Below, piece by piece: positions 10,379 to 20,019 of a DNA stretch of 64,000 nucleotides. The notes under the pieces are model-generated. The model was not told where the DNA came from. It made no database searches and saw only the letters and a list, made by a program, of their open reading frames with translations. This DNA comes from Oegoconia quadripuncta (lineage: Eukaryota > Arthropoda > Insecta > Lepidoptera > Autostichidae). The stretch is taken from positions 29,754,836-29,818,835 of the forward strand of contig OX438748.1 in NCBI GenBank assembly GCA_949316235.1, read 5' to 3'. Within the stretch, counting starts at the first letter, position 1. Each line of letters starts with the position of its first letter. A program made the position numbers and the translations under genes.

Positions 10379-12300
10379 ACTCAGCTGTAGATACCCAGGT
10401 ACACGCTGGACGTTTAAAATATTTTCTTAACAAATGGCTTTCTATTACGGATGATGAATTTATATTGAAAACAGTGTCGGGTTACACTATTCCTTTTATT
10501 ACAGAGCCTAAACAACTTTCACAAGATTATCCACGACGGTCGTTTTCTGTAAAGGAAACGTTACAAATTAAAAACGAGGTGGATCATTTATTACATATAA
10601 ATGCTATTAGAAAATGTAGTCCGACGCCTGGTCAATTTGTTTCTGACATTTTCCTGATTCCAAAAAAAGATGGTAGTATGCGCTTTATATTGAACTTAAA
10701 AAAACTCAATAAGTACATTTATACCGAACATTTTAAGATGGAAGATTTACGGACGGCTACTAAACTCATGACCAAAGATTGTCACATGATTAACATAGAT
10801 CTTAAGGAAGCTTATTTTTTGCTACCTATCCATGACTCTCATACAAAGTTTTTGCGTTTTTATTTTCAAAAACGCCTATACGAGTTTGTCACACTTCCCT
10901 TTGGTCTGAGTTCAGCTCCATACATTTTCACAAAGATCTTACAACTAGTTGTAACTCATTTGCGATCTCAGGGCCTACTATCCGTTAGGTATTTAGACGA
11001 TATATTGTGTCTAGGTAATTCGGCTAAAGACTGCTTAGAAAACGGCCAAACTACCATCCAATGTTTAACCAAGTTAGGTTTTATTATTAACTACAAAAAG
11101 AGTAACCTTATACCTCAAACTGTGTGTAAGTTTCTAGGATTTATGTTAAACTCTGAGTCTATGACATTACATCTACCTGATACAAAAAGGCTAAAGATTT
11201 TACAACAAATTAATGTCATGTTAAATACTGCAAGAATCCCTATTCGGGAGTTTGCTCGTTTTCTAGGTTCTCTTACTGCGGCATGCCCTGCAATCGATTA
11301 TGGATGGGTTCACACAAAATCGCTAGAAAGAGCTAGATACTTAGCTTTATTAAATAACCATGATAATTATGACGCTTATATGTCAATTTCAGATAATTTA
11401 TATGATAACATTCGTTGGTGGAAAAATCATATTCTGTCGGCCATAGGTCAGATTAGAAACCACAACTATGAGATGGAGATTTTCACGGACGCGTCAAAAA
11501 CAGGATGGGGATCAGCCAGTGGTAATGAGAAAACAGGACGCCACTGGACCGATATGGAGTGTCGCAATCATATAAATTATCTGGAACTGTTAGCAGTTTA
11601 TTTTGGCCTTAAGTCCTTTGCCAATGATAAAAGGGATTGTAATATTCTTTTGCGTGTCGACAATACAACGGCTATTTCTTACATAAATAGAATGGGTGGG
11701 GTTCAATACCCACATTTAAATCATCTGGCTAAAAAAATCTGGAGGTGGTGCGAAAAACGAAAAATATTTATTTTTGCCTCATACATTCGCTCTTCACTAA
11801 ACGTCGAAGCCGATAGCGAATCTAGAAAAATGAATATCGATACGGAATGGGAGCTGGGTTCTCGGGAGTATGGCAACATACTACAGAGTTTTGGAGAACC
11901 TAATATCGATTTATTCGCTTCTCGAATAAATGCAAAATGCTCTCGTTTCATATCTTGGAAAAGAGATCCTTTTGCCTATAATATCGATGCATTCACCATC
12001 GATTGGTCTCCGTATTATTTTTATGCGTTTCCACCATTTGCTTTAATTATGAAAACCTTAAACAAAATTATTGCGGATAAAGCAACGGGTATCGTAGTGG
12101 TTCCACAATGGCCATCTCAGCCATGGTACCCATTTTACATGTTGCTTTGTATCAAGGAGGTTGTAATATTTCCTCCAAGTAAATACCTCCTATCATCTCC
12201 TTTCAGGTCAACACACCCACTACACCGCCAACTTTCCCTGGCAGCGTGTGTGTTATCCGGGAAGGATTTCGAAAACAACATGTACCGGAAACGGCTTTAG
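10024..12300 (+). CDS. DIRS reverse transcriptase–RNase H
   Basis: The frame is open from 10,024 (after a stop at 10,021) to 12,300. The first Met-like start in the unique part is near 10,465. RT motifs include IFLIPKKDGSMRFILNL, LKEAYFLLPI, LPFGLSSAPYIF and the catalytic VRYLDDIL. RNase H follows with FTDASKTGWG, YLELLAVYFGL, RVDNTT and NVEAD. The C-terminal region carries PQWPSQPWYP, a block typical of DIRS pol. The gag–pol overlap and the slippery site at 10,087 suggest translation by −1 frameshifting as a Gag–Pol fusion; the alternative is internal initiation. No inactivating change seen. Confidence 0.92.
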   Translation, partial: KKRLFSFWRKTWRFGERLTRNKKDWTDDSTVFIEFQFKRKRPIVTRGASSAWRPDVPTSTRWAESHGSPSLPVSEPAASTVTPTTPCPPPADNAASTAPTATAATAAGPSAAFIDQPLDSAVDTQVHAGRLKYFLNKWLSITDDEFILKTVSGYTIPFITEPKQLSQDYPRRSFSVKETLQIKNEVDHLLHINAIRKCSPTPGQFVSDIFLIPKKDGSMRFILNLKKLNKYIYTEHFKMEDLRTATKLMTKDCHMINIDLKEAYFLLPIHDSHTKFLRFYFQKRLYEFVTLPFGLSSAPYIFTKILQLVVTHLRSQGLLSVRYLDDILCLGNSAKDCLENGQTTIQCLTKLGFIINYKKSNLIPQTVCKFLGFMLNSESMTLHLPDTKRLKILQQINVMLNTARIPIREFARFLGSLTAACPAIDYGWVHTKSLERARYLALLNNHDNYDAYMSISDNLYDNIRWWKNHILSAIGQIRNHNYEMEIFTDASKTGWGSASGNEKTGRHWTDMECRNHINYLELLAVYFGLKSFANDKRDCNILLRVDNTTAISYINRMGGVQYPHLNHLAKKIWRWCEKRKIFIFASYIRSSLNVEADSESRKMNIDTEWELGSREYGNILQSFGEPNIDLFASRINAKCSRFISWKRDPFAYNIDAFTIDWSPYYFYAFPPFALIMKTLNKIIADKATGIVVVPQWPSQPWYPFYMLLCIKEVVIFPPSKYLLSSPFRSTHPLHRQLSLAACVLSGKDFENNMYRKRL
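10087..10093 (+). promoter_or_regulatory. candidate −1 ribosomal frameshift site
   Basis: The heptamer A AAA AAG is positioned in the gag zero frame (ata aaa aag). Slipping by −1 enters the pol frame, which has been open since 10,024. This is the classical slippery form. I did not identify a downstream pseudoknot by eye. Confidence 0.45.
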
Positions 12301-13211
12301 ATATTATGTTATCCTCTATATCAGAGAATACTAAATCCCAGTATGCATCGAGTCTTAAATTATGGTGGAGATTTTGTCACCAAAATAATGTAGATTGTCA
12401 TAATTTTGACACTACATACCTATTAAAATTTCTATCTGATTGTTTTCAAAATGGATCGTCATATGGGACGATAAACAATCATCGTTCTGCAATAGCATTA
12501 ATTGCTACAAATAACATACGCGATGATTTAAGACTAAAGCGGTTTTTCAAAGGTATTTTTAGGCTGAAACCATCATTTCCACGATACGATTTTATTTGGG
12601 ATCCCAACATTGTATTAGACTATTTAGAAAGTTTAGATAATAACTCTATTAATTTGGAACAATTGTCAAAAAAAATTGTAATGTTACTTGCACTTACAAC
12701 CGGGCAGAGGACGCAAACTTTATCTCTCATAAAAATCTCAAATATGAATTCTTTTAATGATCGCGTTGTTATAAAAATCACAAATTTAATCAAGACTTCG
12801 GCAGTTGGCAAAGCTCAGCCCGTCCTAAATTTGCCTTTTTACCGTCCTCGCCCCGGTATTTGTCCAGCATCTGTTTTACAGAAGTACTTGGCAGTTACAT
12901 CGCGTATACGGTCGAACTCTGAGGATTCTCTTATCCTGACTTACAAGAAACCTTATAGGCCAGCTACTTCACAAAGCATAGCACGCTGGATAAAACAGAC
13001 TTTAACTGATAGTGGCGTCGACACTTCGATTTTCACCGCTCACAGCACGAGACATGCTTCTAGCTCCGGTGCTTCGCGGGCTGGTCTTAGTATCGACGTC
13101 ATAAGAAAGACAGCTGGTTGGAGTTCACAATCAGCTGTCTTTGCTAATTTCTATAATCGACCCATTGTCAATCGTGTCACTAGCCTAATTGACTCTATTG
13201 CTCAGAAATAG
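12246..13211 (+). CDS. DIRS tyrosine recombinase
   Basis: A 321-aa recombinase overlapping the end of pol by 55 bases. The N-terminal half resembles a phage-integrase core-binding domain (SENTKSQYASSLKLWWRF). The catalytic R-H-R-Y set is visible: Arg in TTGQRTQTL, HSTRH supplying His and Arg, Trp/Gly in AGWSS, and the nucleophile in FANFYNRP. It integrates the circular cDNA intermediate of the element. All key residues are present. Confidence 0.92.
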   Translation: MCVIREGFRKQHVPETALDIMLSSISENTKSQYASSLKLWWRFCHQNNVDCHNFDTTYLLKFLSDCFQNGSSYGTINNHRSAIALIATNNIRDDLRLKRFFKGIFRLKPSFPRYDFIWDPNIVLDYLESLDNNSINLEQLSKKIVMLLALTTGQRTQTLSLIKISNMNSFNDRVVIKITNLIKTSAVGKAQPVLNLPFYRPRPGICPASVLQKYLAVTSRIRSNSEDSLILTYKKPYRPATSQSIARWIKQTLTDSGVDTSIFTAHSTRHASSSGASRAGLSIDVIRKTAGWSSQSAVFANFYNRPIVNRVTSLIDSIAQK

Positions 13212-13367
13212 AAACAAATAATTAATTTCTTGGAGAATTTAATTTATTTTTTTTTCTCTTTATTATTATAATTTTATATAGTGTTTACGTTTTTTTTTTT
13301 CATTTTTTTTTTTGTTTTTTTTTTTTTTTTTCATTCGCAACATTGAACGTTTTGTTCTCTAAACATC

Positions 13368-13468
13368 TACATGGTCAAGGATTAAATCTCGGAGGACGAA
13401 GACAGGATAATTAGATGATCAAACGAACTTACCTGAAGTGAAGTTCGATCTTAATTATCCTGTCTTCG
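13368..13468 (+). repeat. DIRS internal complementary region
   Basis: 13,368-13,412 is a direct copy of the outer end of the right terminal repeat. 13,412-13,451 is the reverse complement of the right-end extension (about 13,742-13,781). 13,452-13,468 matches the outer end of the left repeat. This juxtaposes both termini, the template DIRS elements use to complete their ends and circularise. Confidence 0.85.
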
Positions 13469-13572
13469 CCGAAGAGATTTAAGGTCCCTCCCTGCCCTTA
13501 ATTCAGGATATCCCCTTAGATCAATGTTGCTTTGCTCACACTGCATGGGGTTTTTTGTCTACGGACTCTGAA

Positions 13573-13739
13573 AAGAATGAAGTTCATAGCGAGGCGGTCG
13601 TGCTGCCACGCTAGGTTGTTAGAGTGAGATAAATATTTCTTTTCTCTCTCTTACTCTGAAGCTTGTGCGATATGGTTGAAGCGTAGCAGGACGACTACAT
13701 GGTCAAGGATTAAATCTCGGAGGACGAAGACAGGATAAT
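13573..13739 (-). repeat. DIRS right inverted terminal repeat
   Basis: Reverse complement of 8741-8907. The following 13,741-13,781 segment is present in reverse complement inside the internal complementary region. Confidence 0.93.
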
Positions 13740-13944
13740 TAAGATCGAACTTCACTTCAGGTAAGTTCGTTTGATCATCTAATAATATTGAACTGGAAAA
13801 CCACAGCTAATTGTTATTGCTGTCGTATTTGCTAATTAATTCGCAGATTATATAACATTAATTTCCTCGTGGTTTCTCTCTATACCTACTGCACAATATT
13901 TTTTTGATCAAAACTTCAAATAATGTATAATTTATTTATTCAAA

Positions 13945-14841
13945 CTATCTCGCAGTAACCCATATATTGTCGTTCAGCATCTGCTCGCAACGTCCGTAGT
14001 AAATCACGGTTAGTTTCGGGTCGCCTCTTTGGTCACATTGAAAGAAGCACATACCTTGATATGTTCGGTAGTTGCTCCCGCATAAATACGGCTGCGATGG
14101 TTTGCATCTACAATTTCTTCGAAGTAGTTTAAATTGGGCCGCTCTTGAAGACTGTAGGTTTAGAATTATTACTGAAATTTAAATTGCTGAGAGTTAATTC
14201 ACTACCTTAAGAAAGCTTAAGATCATGAGATCGCATTAGGAATGAAGAAATCCTTAGAGGAACGGAAGTCACCGAAGTAACCCAGCGAATTAGTAAGTTG
14301 AGCACATAGCTCGAAAATCCCATAGCCATTAGTTAGGCTATTAAACATCTACCTATCTGGGCGACTAAGCACCTACAAGTGCAGCGTTGGATGTCCTTCC
14401 ACAAAGTGACGGATGACCTAATAAATGAGGTTCATTTGGTTGAATCTTTTTGGCTCAGTTGTAATAAACAATAAACAACATTTGCAATGGATCTAATCCG
14501 ATCAATGCATAGGATTGAAACACTCGTTGCGTAGTCCCATTCGCTAATGCCTTTCGATTAGCGATGTTAACCCATCTCTGGAATTTGCCTTAATTGTTTC
14601 CTTTGCTTAGGAGGGCACGTTGAAAAGTCTTCTCCGGTAGTTTTTAATTAAAGGCGGTCTCACAAATTCATCGAACCATATTATAAAACCATCGGGATGT
14701 AAGGCGGTTAATGTCTTGAACTGGCAGAATATTGTGGAGCTTTGAGTGAATGCAAATTACACAATATAATCAACAATTTATGTGTACGTAATACTAACCT
14801 AATAATGTTACGTATTTACAAAATATGATCGTAACCTTCAT
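13945..14841 (-). CDS. secreted Kazal protein K3, two exons
   Basis: Exon 1 is 14,820-14,841 (22 coding bases; donor gtaaat). Exon 2 is 13,945-14,171 (acceptor atttcag; stop tag at 13,945). They join in phase 1 and give about 82 aa with a clear signal peptide (MKVTIIFLIILNLQSSRA). The domain is complete with six cysteines: CRC, YLCGSN, GMC, FQC and YYGRC. It belongs with K4 and K5 by the shared C-x-CKP start and the (V)-Y-Y-G-x-C ending. The second residue after Cys2, where Kazal inhibitors carry P1, is proline. Exon 2 has no ATG, so this gene is invisible to simple ORF scans. A short upstream ORF lies in the likely 5' leader. Confidence 0.85.
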
Positions 14842-15569
14842 GGCTGCCCGTTAGTTAGTTTCATCTCGAATCGACGTGGTCCATGTGTGACTGCCTTATC
14901 ATTGTTACTTATTGCTACACCGAAATATTGGAACCGTAACTAATGAATTTCTTTTTAATTATACATACTTAGTTAAGTTAAGGCAATGCCTGCAACTTCG
15001 GCGATAATTTTTTAGATATCTCATTGTCCTAGAGTGCTGATTATGAATGTTGATAAAAGGAAAGAAAGAGGAAGACCACAAAAAGGTGCATGGATTGTAG
15101 GAGGGATGACATGAACGAAAAGGGCGTGAGTGATGAGGTGAGAGCTGACATAGAATGGAAGAAAAAGGCGTTTAAATCCATTATTCGCCGAATTATGTTC
15201 AAGAAATTAACTGACTTAGATAACTGTCAACTTACTCATACATACATGTCAAACTAACAATTATTCGGATTCGAAAACAAATGATGGGTAGTTCTACTCA
15301 TCGGGAATGCGAATGATGTAAATTGTTTGAATTGCGTTTTCCCTCAGGCGTCTTATACGACAATAGGTTGGTTTTATTCTACTCTGCCAGAAACCACACG
15401 CCCAAGAAGAGGCTTTTTGACATCTTGGTCCAGTGATGGGCTGCAGCGTCACTGGCCTAAAGCCCTCAGGTTGCCTAGCAATTCTTCATATATTTCAAAG
15501 TAGGTCTGCTGAAAACTGCATCGAGTGCTTTTTAGTTTGAATGATCATAATAATGAAAATCGTTATAAT

Positions 15570-15765
15570 TAGCGAAGTTGGGCAATGTTTGGCGCGGTCA
15601 GTCCTCGGGTTGGTGACTACGAGTAGCATTTTAATTCGAGTATTTCCGTGCTTCGTAGGGCACGTTAAAGTGGCGGTCTTAAGAACACTGACTATTAGAC
15701 TGACCTCTAGCCTGACACAAATCCACCTATCCGCACTGAGCCCGCGTGGTGGATTCTGAACCATA
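15570..15765 (+). repeat. 5S-rRNA-derived repeat
   Basis: The segment from 'gcgaagttgggcaatg' through 'ggcgcggtcagtcctcgggt' and 'tggtgac' follows the conserved 3' half of insect 5S rRNA (…gaagttaagcaacgtcgggcgcgg…), with substitutions. It continues into a conserved body ('ccgtgcttcgtagggcacgtta') also seen near 48,110. Probably a 5S-derived SINE or tail, not a functional 5S gene. 14,842-15,569 otherwise shows only a decayed LINE-like tail near 15,050-15,190. Confidence 0.5.
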
Positions 15766-16185
15766 TCCTCTCACTGTGAGATGTGGCTATGCCTCAACAG
15801 TGGGGACATGTAAAGCTGTTGATGATGACATAAAGAATACAGTCGAATTAAGATCCTACTTTCTGAAGTCGGTTGGACATTAAGGTATATTGTTCATTGA
15901 AGTATTAGTTTGATCTAATTAAATGAAGGAAACTTTAATATGGACCAATTATTAACGTATAGTACAGACTTTGGAAAGAAATTGAAATCAAAATCAAAAT
16001 ATTTTTATTTCATAGGATAAAATTATCACTTGAAAACGTCACTATTAATATTAATATTACATTATAGTTTAAATTTACTGCTCATTCACAAAGCTGACTC
16101 CCCAGAGAAGAACGAGCAAGAAACTCTAGGGTTGCTCTTTTAAACAGATTATAGGTTGCGATTTGATAATTATATGAATAGACAG

Positions 16186-19026
16186 CTATGTCCATGCTTG
16201 CTTATCATTCAAATAGTCAGTGATGTTATAATAGCCTTTTGTTAATAATTTCTGTTTTATGATTGCTTTAAATTTATTTAAAGGCATATTTTGAATGTCT
16301 ACTGGAACCTTATTATAAAAGCGTATACATTGCCCTTTGAAGGATTTACTAACTTTGTGAAGTCGGCTAACATAAATAGATAACTGGTTCTTATTCCTTG
16401 TATTAACATTGTGCCTATCACTATTTTTAGCGAATAAGGTTATATTTTTTTTTGCATATAACAAATTCTCATAAATGTATTGAGATGCCATTGTTAAGAT
16501 ATTAATTTCCTTAAACTTATCTCTAAGAGACTCTCTAGGTCCTAATTTATAAATGGCACGAATAGCACGCTTCTGCAGAACAAAAATCATATGTATGTCA
16601 GCAGCGTTTCCCCACAACAATATGCCATATGACATCAAACTGTGGAAATAGCTAAAGTAAACCAGTCTTGCGGTATGAACGTCTGTTAAATTTCTGATTT
16701 TTTTGACTGCATACGCAGCAGAAGCAAGCTTTTTCGCTAGTTTCTCAATATGAGGCCCCCACTGAAGCTTAGCATCCAATGTCAGTCCTAAAAAGACAGT
16801 AGTGTCTACAAGGTCCAATTTTTCACCTCGTACAAATATGTCAATAGGCATTTGTTTAACATTAGGTAAAGTAAATTTTAAGCATTTAGTTTTTTTTTCA
16901 TTCAAAAGAAGATTATTTACTGTAAACCAGTTAACAAGTTCAAAAATAGCAGTGTTTACATCGTCACAAGATGATTGATATCTCTTAACTTTAAATAGCA
17001 CAGAGGTGTCATCTGCAAACAATACTATTTCACATCTATTCCGGGCAAGATGAGGCAAGTCATTAATGTACACAAGAAACAAAAATGGTCCTAGAATGGA
17101 ACCTTGTGGCACGCCCATATGGACCTCAGACCCAGAGGACTTAGTGCCATTAACATCTACCCTCTGAATTCTATTATACAAGTATGATTTTAAAAGATTC
17201 AAAGCCTGACCTTGTATGCCGTAATGGTGTAATTTCCTGATTAATATATCATAATGAACACAATCAAAAGCCTTTGACAAATCGCAGAAGACGCCAATTG
17301 CATCCCGCGAATTCTCCCAGGCATCAAAAATATGTTGAACTAGCTCAACACCTGCATCGGTTGTTGAGCGACCCCGTGTGAATCCAAATTGTTTGGGATG
17401 CATGATATTGTTTTGATAAAAATGAGACATTAACTGGTTTAAAATCAATTTCTCAAAAATTTTACTAAATGTGGGTAGTACTGATATAGGTCTAAAGTTA
17501 GTGGGATCTGATGTACTACCTGCTTTAAATAATGGAATGACTTTACTTAGTTTCATTAAATCAGGAAACACTCCACGATCAACACATTTGTTAAATATAG
17601 TAGCCAAGTGGGGTGCAATACAATCAATTATGGAATTAATAATTTTAACTGATAGGCCGTGAACGTCAGCAGTCTTTTTCATTTGCAATGATTTAAAGGC
17701 TTTCAGTACACTATTACTATTTACATGAGTAAATTTAAAGTTTATCTCACATGGTTCTACATTTTGTAAGATAAGTGATTCAGCCAGAGCGGGAGATGAA
17801 TTAAGAGATTTAGTGGTCGAGATTGGAATGTTGGTAAAGAACTTTTCAAATGATTCGGCAACCTGTAAGTCATTACTAATAATTTTATCGTTTAATTTCA
17901 AATTGAATTCTAAATTCCGATCTTCGACTTTTTTTGTCTCATTATTTATGACTTTCCAAGTGGATTTAATGATGTTAGAACTGTTTTTAATTTTACTAAT
18001 GGTAAACATAGATTTAGCCTCAGAACAAACGCGTTTAAAAATTTTTGAATAATTCCTAACATAGCTAACAAAGGTATCATTTTTATTATATGATTTTTCG
18101 GCATAAAGTTCATATAATCTATTTCTGCTTTTGTGAATTCCTGCTGTCGCCCAATCACTGAACATTAGCGACTCGCTGACTTTTATTGTTTTTGACTTAA
18201 AAACTTTTTCATATTGATCTTTAGTTAAATCAAATACAGTGTTATACAATTTATTTGGATCATCATTATAAGTCAAATAAGGCACTTTTGTTATTATATT
18301 ATTTCGAAATAATTTTAGCCGACTTTCGTTAACAGGCACACACTTAATTATTTTTTTCAACCTTCTTTCAGCAATCTCAAAAATAGTTAATTGACCGGAG
18401 TGGTCTGATTGTAATTTGTTAACAATAGATTTATAAACAGGTTTAATGTTCGCAAAAATATTATCAAGACAGGTTGCACAAGTTGCTGTTGTCCTGGTTG
18501 GTTCAAGAAAAACATTAACTAAGTTGTGACAAAGAAAAAATGATTGGAATCTTCTAGTCAAAGGAGTGTCTTGCAGTATATTGATATTAAAATCGCCACA
18601 AATTAAAATGTACTTATTGGTATTACCAATTTTATACAGCGCTTCATCTAAACATATTTCAAACTGGTCATATGAGGAAGCTGGGGGTCTGTATACGCTC
18701 ATTACAATAAGTCGCTCAAGTTCTATACAAGATATTTCAATAGTACGTTCAACAGATAGACTCACAATATCATTACGTTCTTTAAATTTCAAATCTTTTC
18801 TAATAAGTATTAAGGAGCCTCCGCGTATGGCGTTTTTTCTGCTGAACGAACTTGCGACCTGGTGACCACTAAAATTAAATAAGAGTTCATAGGTCTTTAA
18901 CCAGTGTTCAGTAAGACACATAATATCAATTTTAAAATTATTCATAAATAATTCGATTGTTAGATCTTTGCCCAAAATGCCCTGAATATTCTGATGAAAT
19001 ACTTTTAGATTATATTTATTGTTCAA
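16186..19026 (-). CDS. LINE ORF2: APE endonuclease and reverse transcriptase
   Basis: An uninterrupted 946-aa protein. The N-terminal 220 or so residues are an APE-type endonuclease: HQNIQG, CLTEHW, SVYRPP, ICGDFNI, SDHS. Residues ~430-720 are the RT: FRPISVLPTFSKIFEKLI, FCDLSKAFDCVHYD, VPQGSILGPFLFLVYIND and the catalytic LFADDTSVLF. The C-terminus has the LINE tail ([15 protein letters not shown]). It nicks target DNA and primes cDNA synthesis from the nick. The intact frame argues for recent insertion. Confidence 0.93.
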   Translation of the reverse strand: MNNKYNLKVFHQNIQGILGKDLTIELFMNNFKIDIMCLTEHWLKTYELLFNFSGHQVASSFSRKNAIRGGSLILIRKDLKFKERNDIVSLSVERTIEISCIELERLIVMSVYRPPASSYDQFEICLDEALYKIGNTNKYILICGDFNINILQDTPLTRRFQSFFLCHNLVNVFLEPTRTTATCATCLDNIFANIKPVYKSIVNKLQSDHSGQLTIFEIAERRLKKIIKCVPVNESRLKLFRNNIITKVPYLTYNDDPNKLYNTVFDLTKDQYEKVFKSKTIKVSESLMFSDWATAGIHKSRNRLYELYAEKSYNKNDTFVSYVRNYSKIFKRVCSEAKSMFTISKIKNSSNIIKSTWKVINNETKKVEDRNLEFNLKLNDKIISNDLQVAESFEKFFTNIPISTTKSLNSSPALAESLILQNVEPCEINFKFTHVNSNSVLKAFKSLQMKKTADVHGLSVKIINSIIDCIAPHLATIFNKCVDRGVFPDLMKLSKVIPLFKAGSTSDPTNFRPISVLPTFSKIFEKLILNQLMSHFYQNNIMHPKQFGFTRGRSTTDAGVELVQHIFDAWENSRDAIGVFCDLSKAFDCVHYDILIRKLHHYGIQGQALNLLKSYLYNRIQRVDVNGTKSSGSEVHMGVPQGSILGPFLFLVYINDLPHLARNRCEIVLFADDTSVLFKVKRYQSSCDDVNTAIFELVNWFTVNNLLLNEKKTKCLKFTLPNVKQMPIDIFVRGEKLDLVDTTVFLGLTLDAKLQWGPHIEKLAKKLASAAYAVKKIRNLTDVHTARLVYFSYFHSLMSYGILLWGNAADIHMIFVLQKRAIRAIYKLGPRESLRDKFKEINILTMASQYIYENLLYAKKNITLFAKNSDRHNVNTRNKNQLSIYVSRLHKVSKSFKGQCIRFYNKVPVDIQNMPLNKFKAIIKQKLLTKGYYNITDYLNDKQAWT

Positions 19027-19118
19027 TTTACATATTTGTGTGGGCTGGCTATTAATAGTTTTATAATTCTTAATTAATTTTAATAAGGTGCCAGAGTTAC
19101 TCTCCGTTGTCTTAAATT

Positions 19119-19760
19119 CTAATTTAAATTATTTAAAATTGGAATAAATTCCAAAGATTTGTTTATGTCATTACACTGCTCAATAGAAGCAGTGGTCAAT
19201 TTTTTTGTCAAAATATTGACAGAGTTATTAATATAATAAGATAGCGACTCTGCTACCTGTTGTTTATAAAATTTGGATAGATAATAATATCTACCTTTTG
19301 TCAAATAAAAATTTTTTACAAGTATATTTGTGTCAATCATGTGAAATTTGTCTGCATTTCGACATACTAATGTATGTAATAAACAATTTACATAATGCCT
19401 TGTCTTGTTCTCGTCATCAGTATGACTATGGCTGAAGGGCAAGGCAAACAAAACAATTTTAATTATGTTAGGCATTAATGCCAACTGTGAAAAATAATTA
19501 GATAACATTTTTTTGTTCGCCTTGTGCCTTCTGCCAACAAATATAATTAATATTGTATCAGGGCGGAATTCAGTTGATACAATCTTCTCCAATATATTGG
19601 AGAAGCTTGCACCGGGCATACACATATTAGTAATGGGCTGACCCATGTATCGGTATAGTTGTGAACCAAGGTTTTTTCCAAATTCATCACCCAGTTCCAT
19701 TGACCCATTGGGCCCAGTTCTCTTGTCTCTGCACAATACTGACAATAAGTGGCAATGCAT
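19119..19760 (-). CDS. LINE ORF1 with degenerate SGNH/GDSL-esterase domain
   Basis: 213 aa upstream of ORF2, separated by 92 bp. CR1-type ORF1 proteins can carry an SGNH esterase. The expected GDS nucleophile block reads ELGDEFGKNLG, with Glu in place of Ser. The later GxN block reads IIFVGRRHK and the terminal DxxH block has become GRYYYLSK. The fold is suggested by spacing and hydrophobic strands (TILIIFVG, IKIVLFALPFS). If this reading is right, the enzyme is catalytically dead. No PHD finger or long coiled coil is present, so the N-terminus may be truncated. Confidence 0.6.
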   Translation of the reverse strand: MHCHLLSVLCRDKRTGPNGSMELGDEFGKNLGSQLYRYMGQPITNMCMPGASFSNILEKIVSTEFRPDTILIIFVGRRHKANKKMLSNYFSQLALMPNIIKIVLFALPFSHSHTDDENKTRHYVNCLLHTLVCRNADKFHMIDTNILVKNFYLTKGRYYYLSKFYKQQVAESLSYYINNSVNILTKKLTTASIEQCNDINKSLEFIPILNNLN

Positions 19761-20019
19761 GGAAGTTTATATAATTAGTGAACAATTAATTCAACAGAAT
19801 TATATATTTTTTACTTTATTTTATACCACTGGTACCTTCGCTCAATATAAATATCATGAGGTTAACAAAATGGTGGTCGCGGCCATTTTAAATATTTTTA
19901 GCCGTCTTATCTAAGTCTGCCATCAAGCCGCAATATTGATAGTATGTGTTGTGTATTGTGTTATGTGAAGTCCCTCAAATAATTCGAATGTTCTAAGTGA
20001 CACTTACGCGATGCTATAT

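Larger units (their letters stand above)
8741..13781 (+). mobile_element. full-length DIRS-type tyrosine-recombinase retrotransposon
   Basis: The element is about 5.04 kb with 167-bp inverted terminal repeats (8741-8907 and 13,573-13,739), an extension to about 13,781 at the right end, and an internal complementary region at 13,368-13,468. Between them lie gag (with an intron), RT/RNase H, and a tyrosine recombinase with its catalytic residues. This order is diagnostic of DIRS elements, which integrate by recombinase rather than an integrase and make no target-site duplication. All three reading frames are open, so the copy looks young and possibly active. It sits between K2 and K3. Confidence 0.93.
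15985..19790 (-). mobile_element. near-full-length CR1-like non-LTR retrotransposon
   Basis: Two minus-strand ORFs (esterase-like ORF1, then APE endonuclease–RT ORF2), a 3' UTR of about 200 bp, and a short repeated tail ('gattttgattt') at the 3' end near 15,985. The 5' boundary is near 19,790 and is not precise; ORF1 looks N-terminally shortened. A second, 5'-truncated copy of the same family lies at 31,725-32,240 in an SMC4 intron. Confidence 0.88.

Noticed and set aside
10014..10433. 139-aa minus-strand ORF
   Set aside because: Antisense shadow of the GC-rich gag end of the DIRS element.
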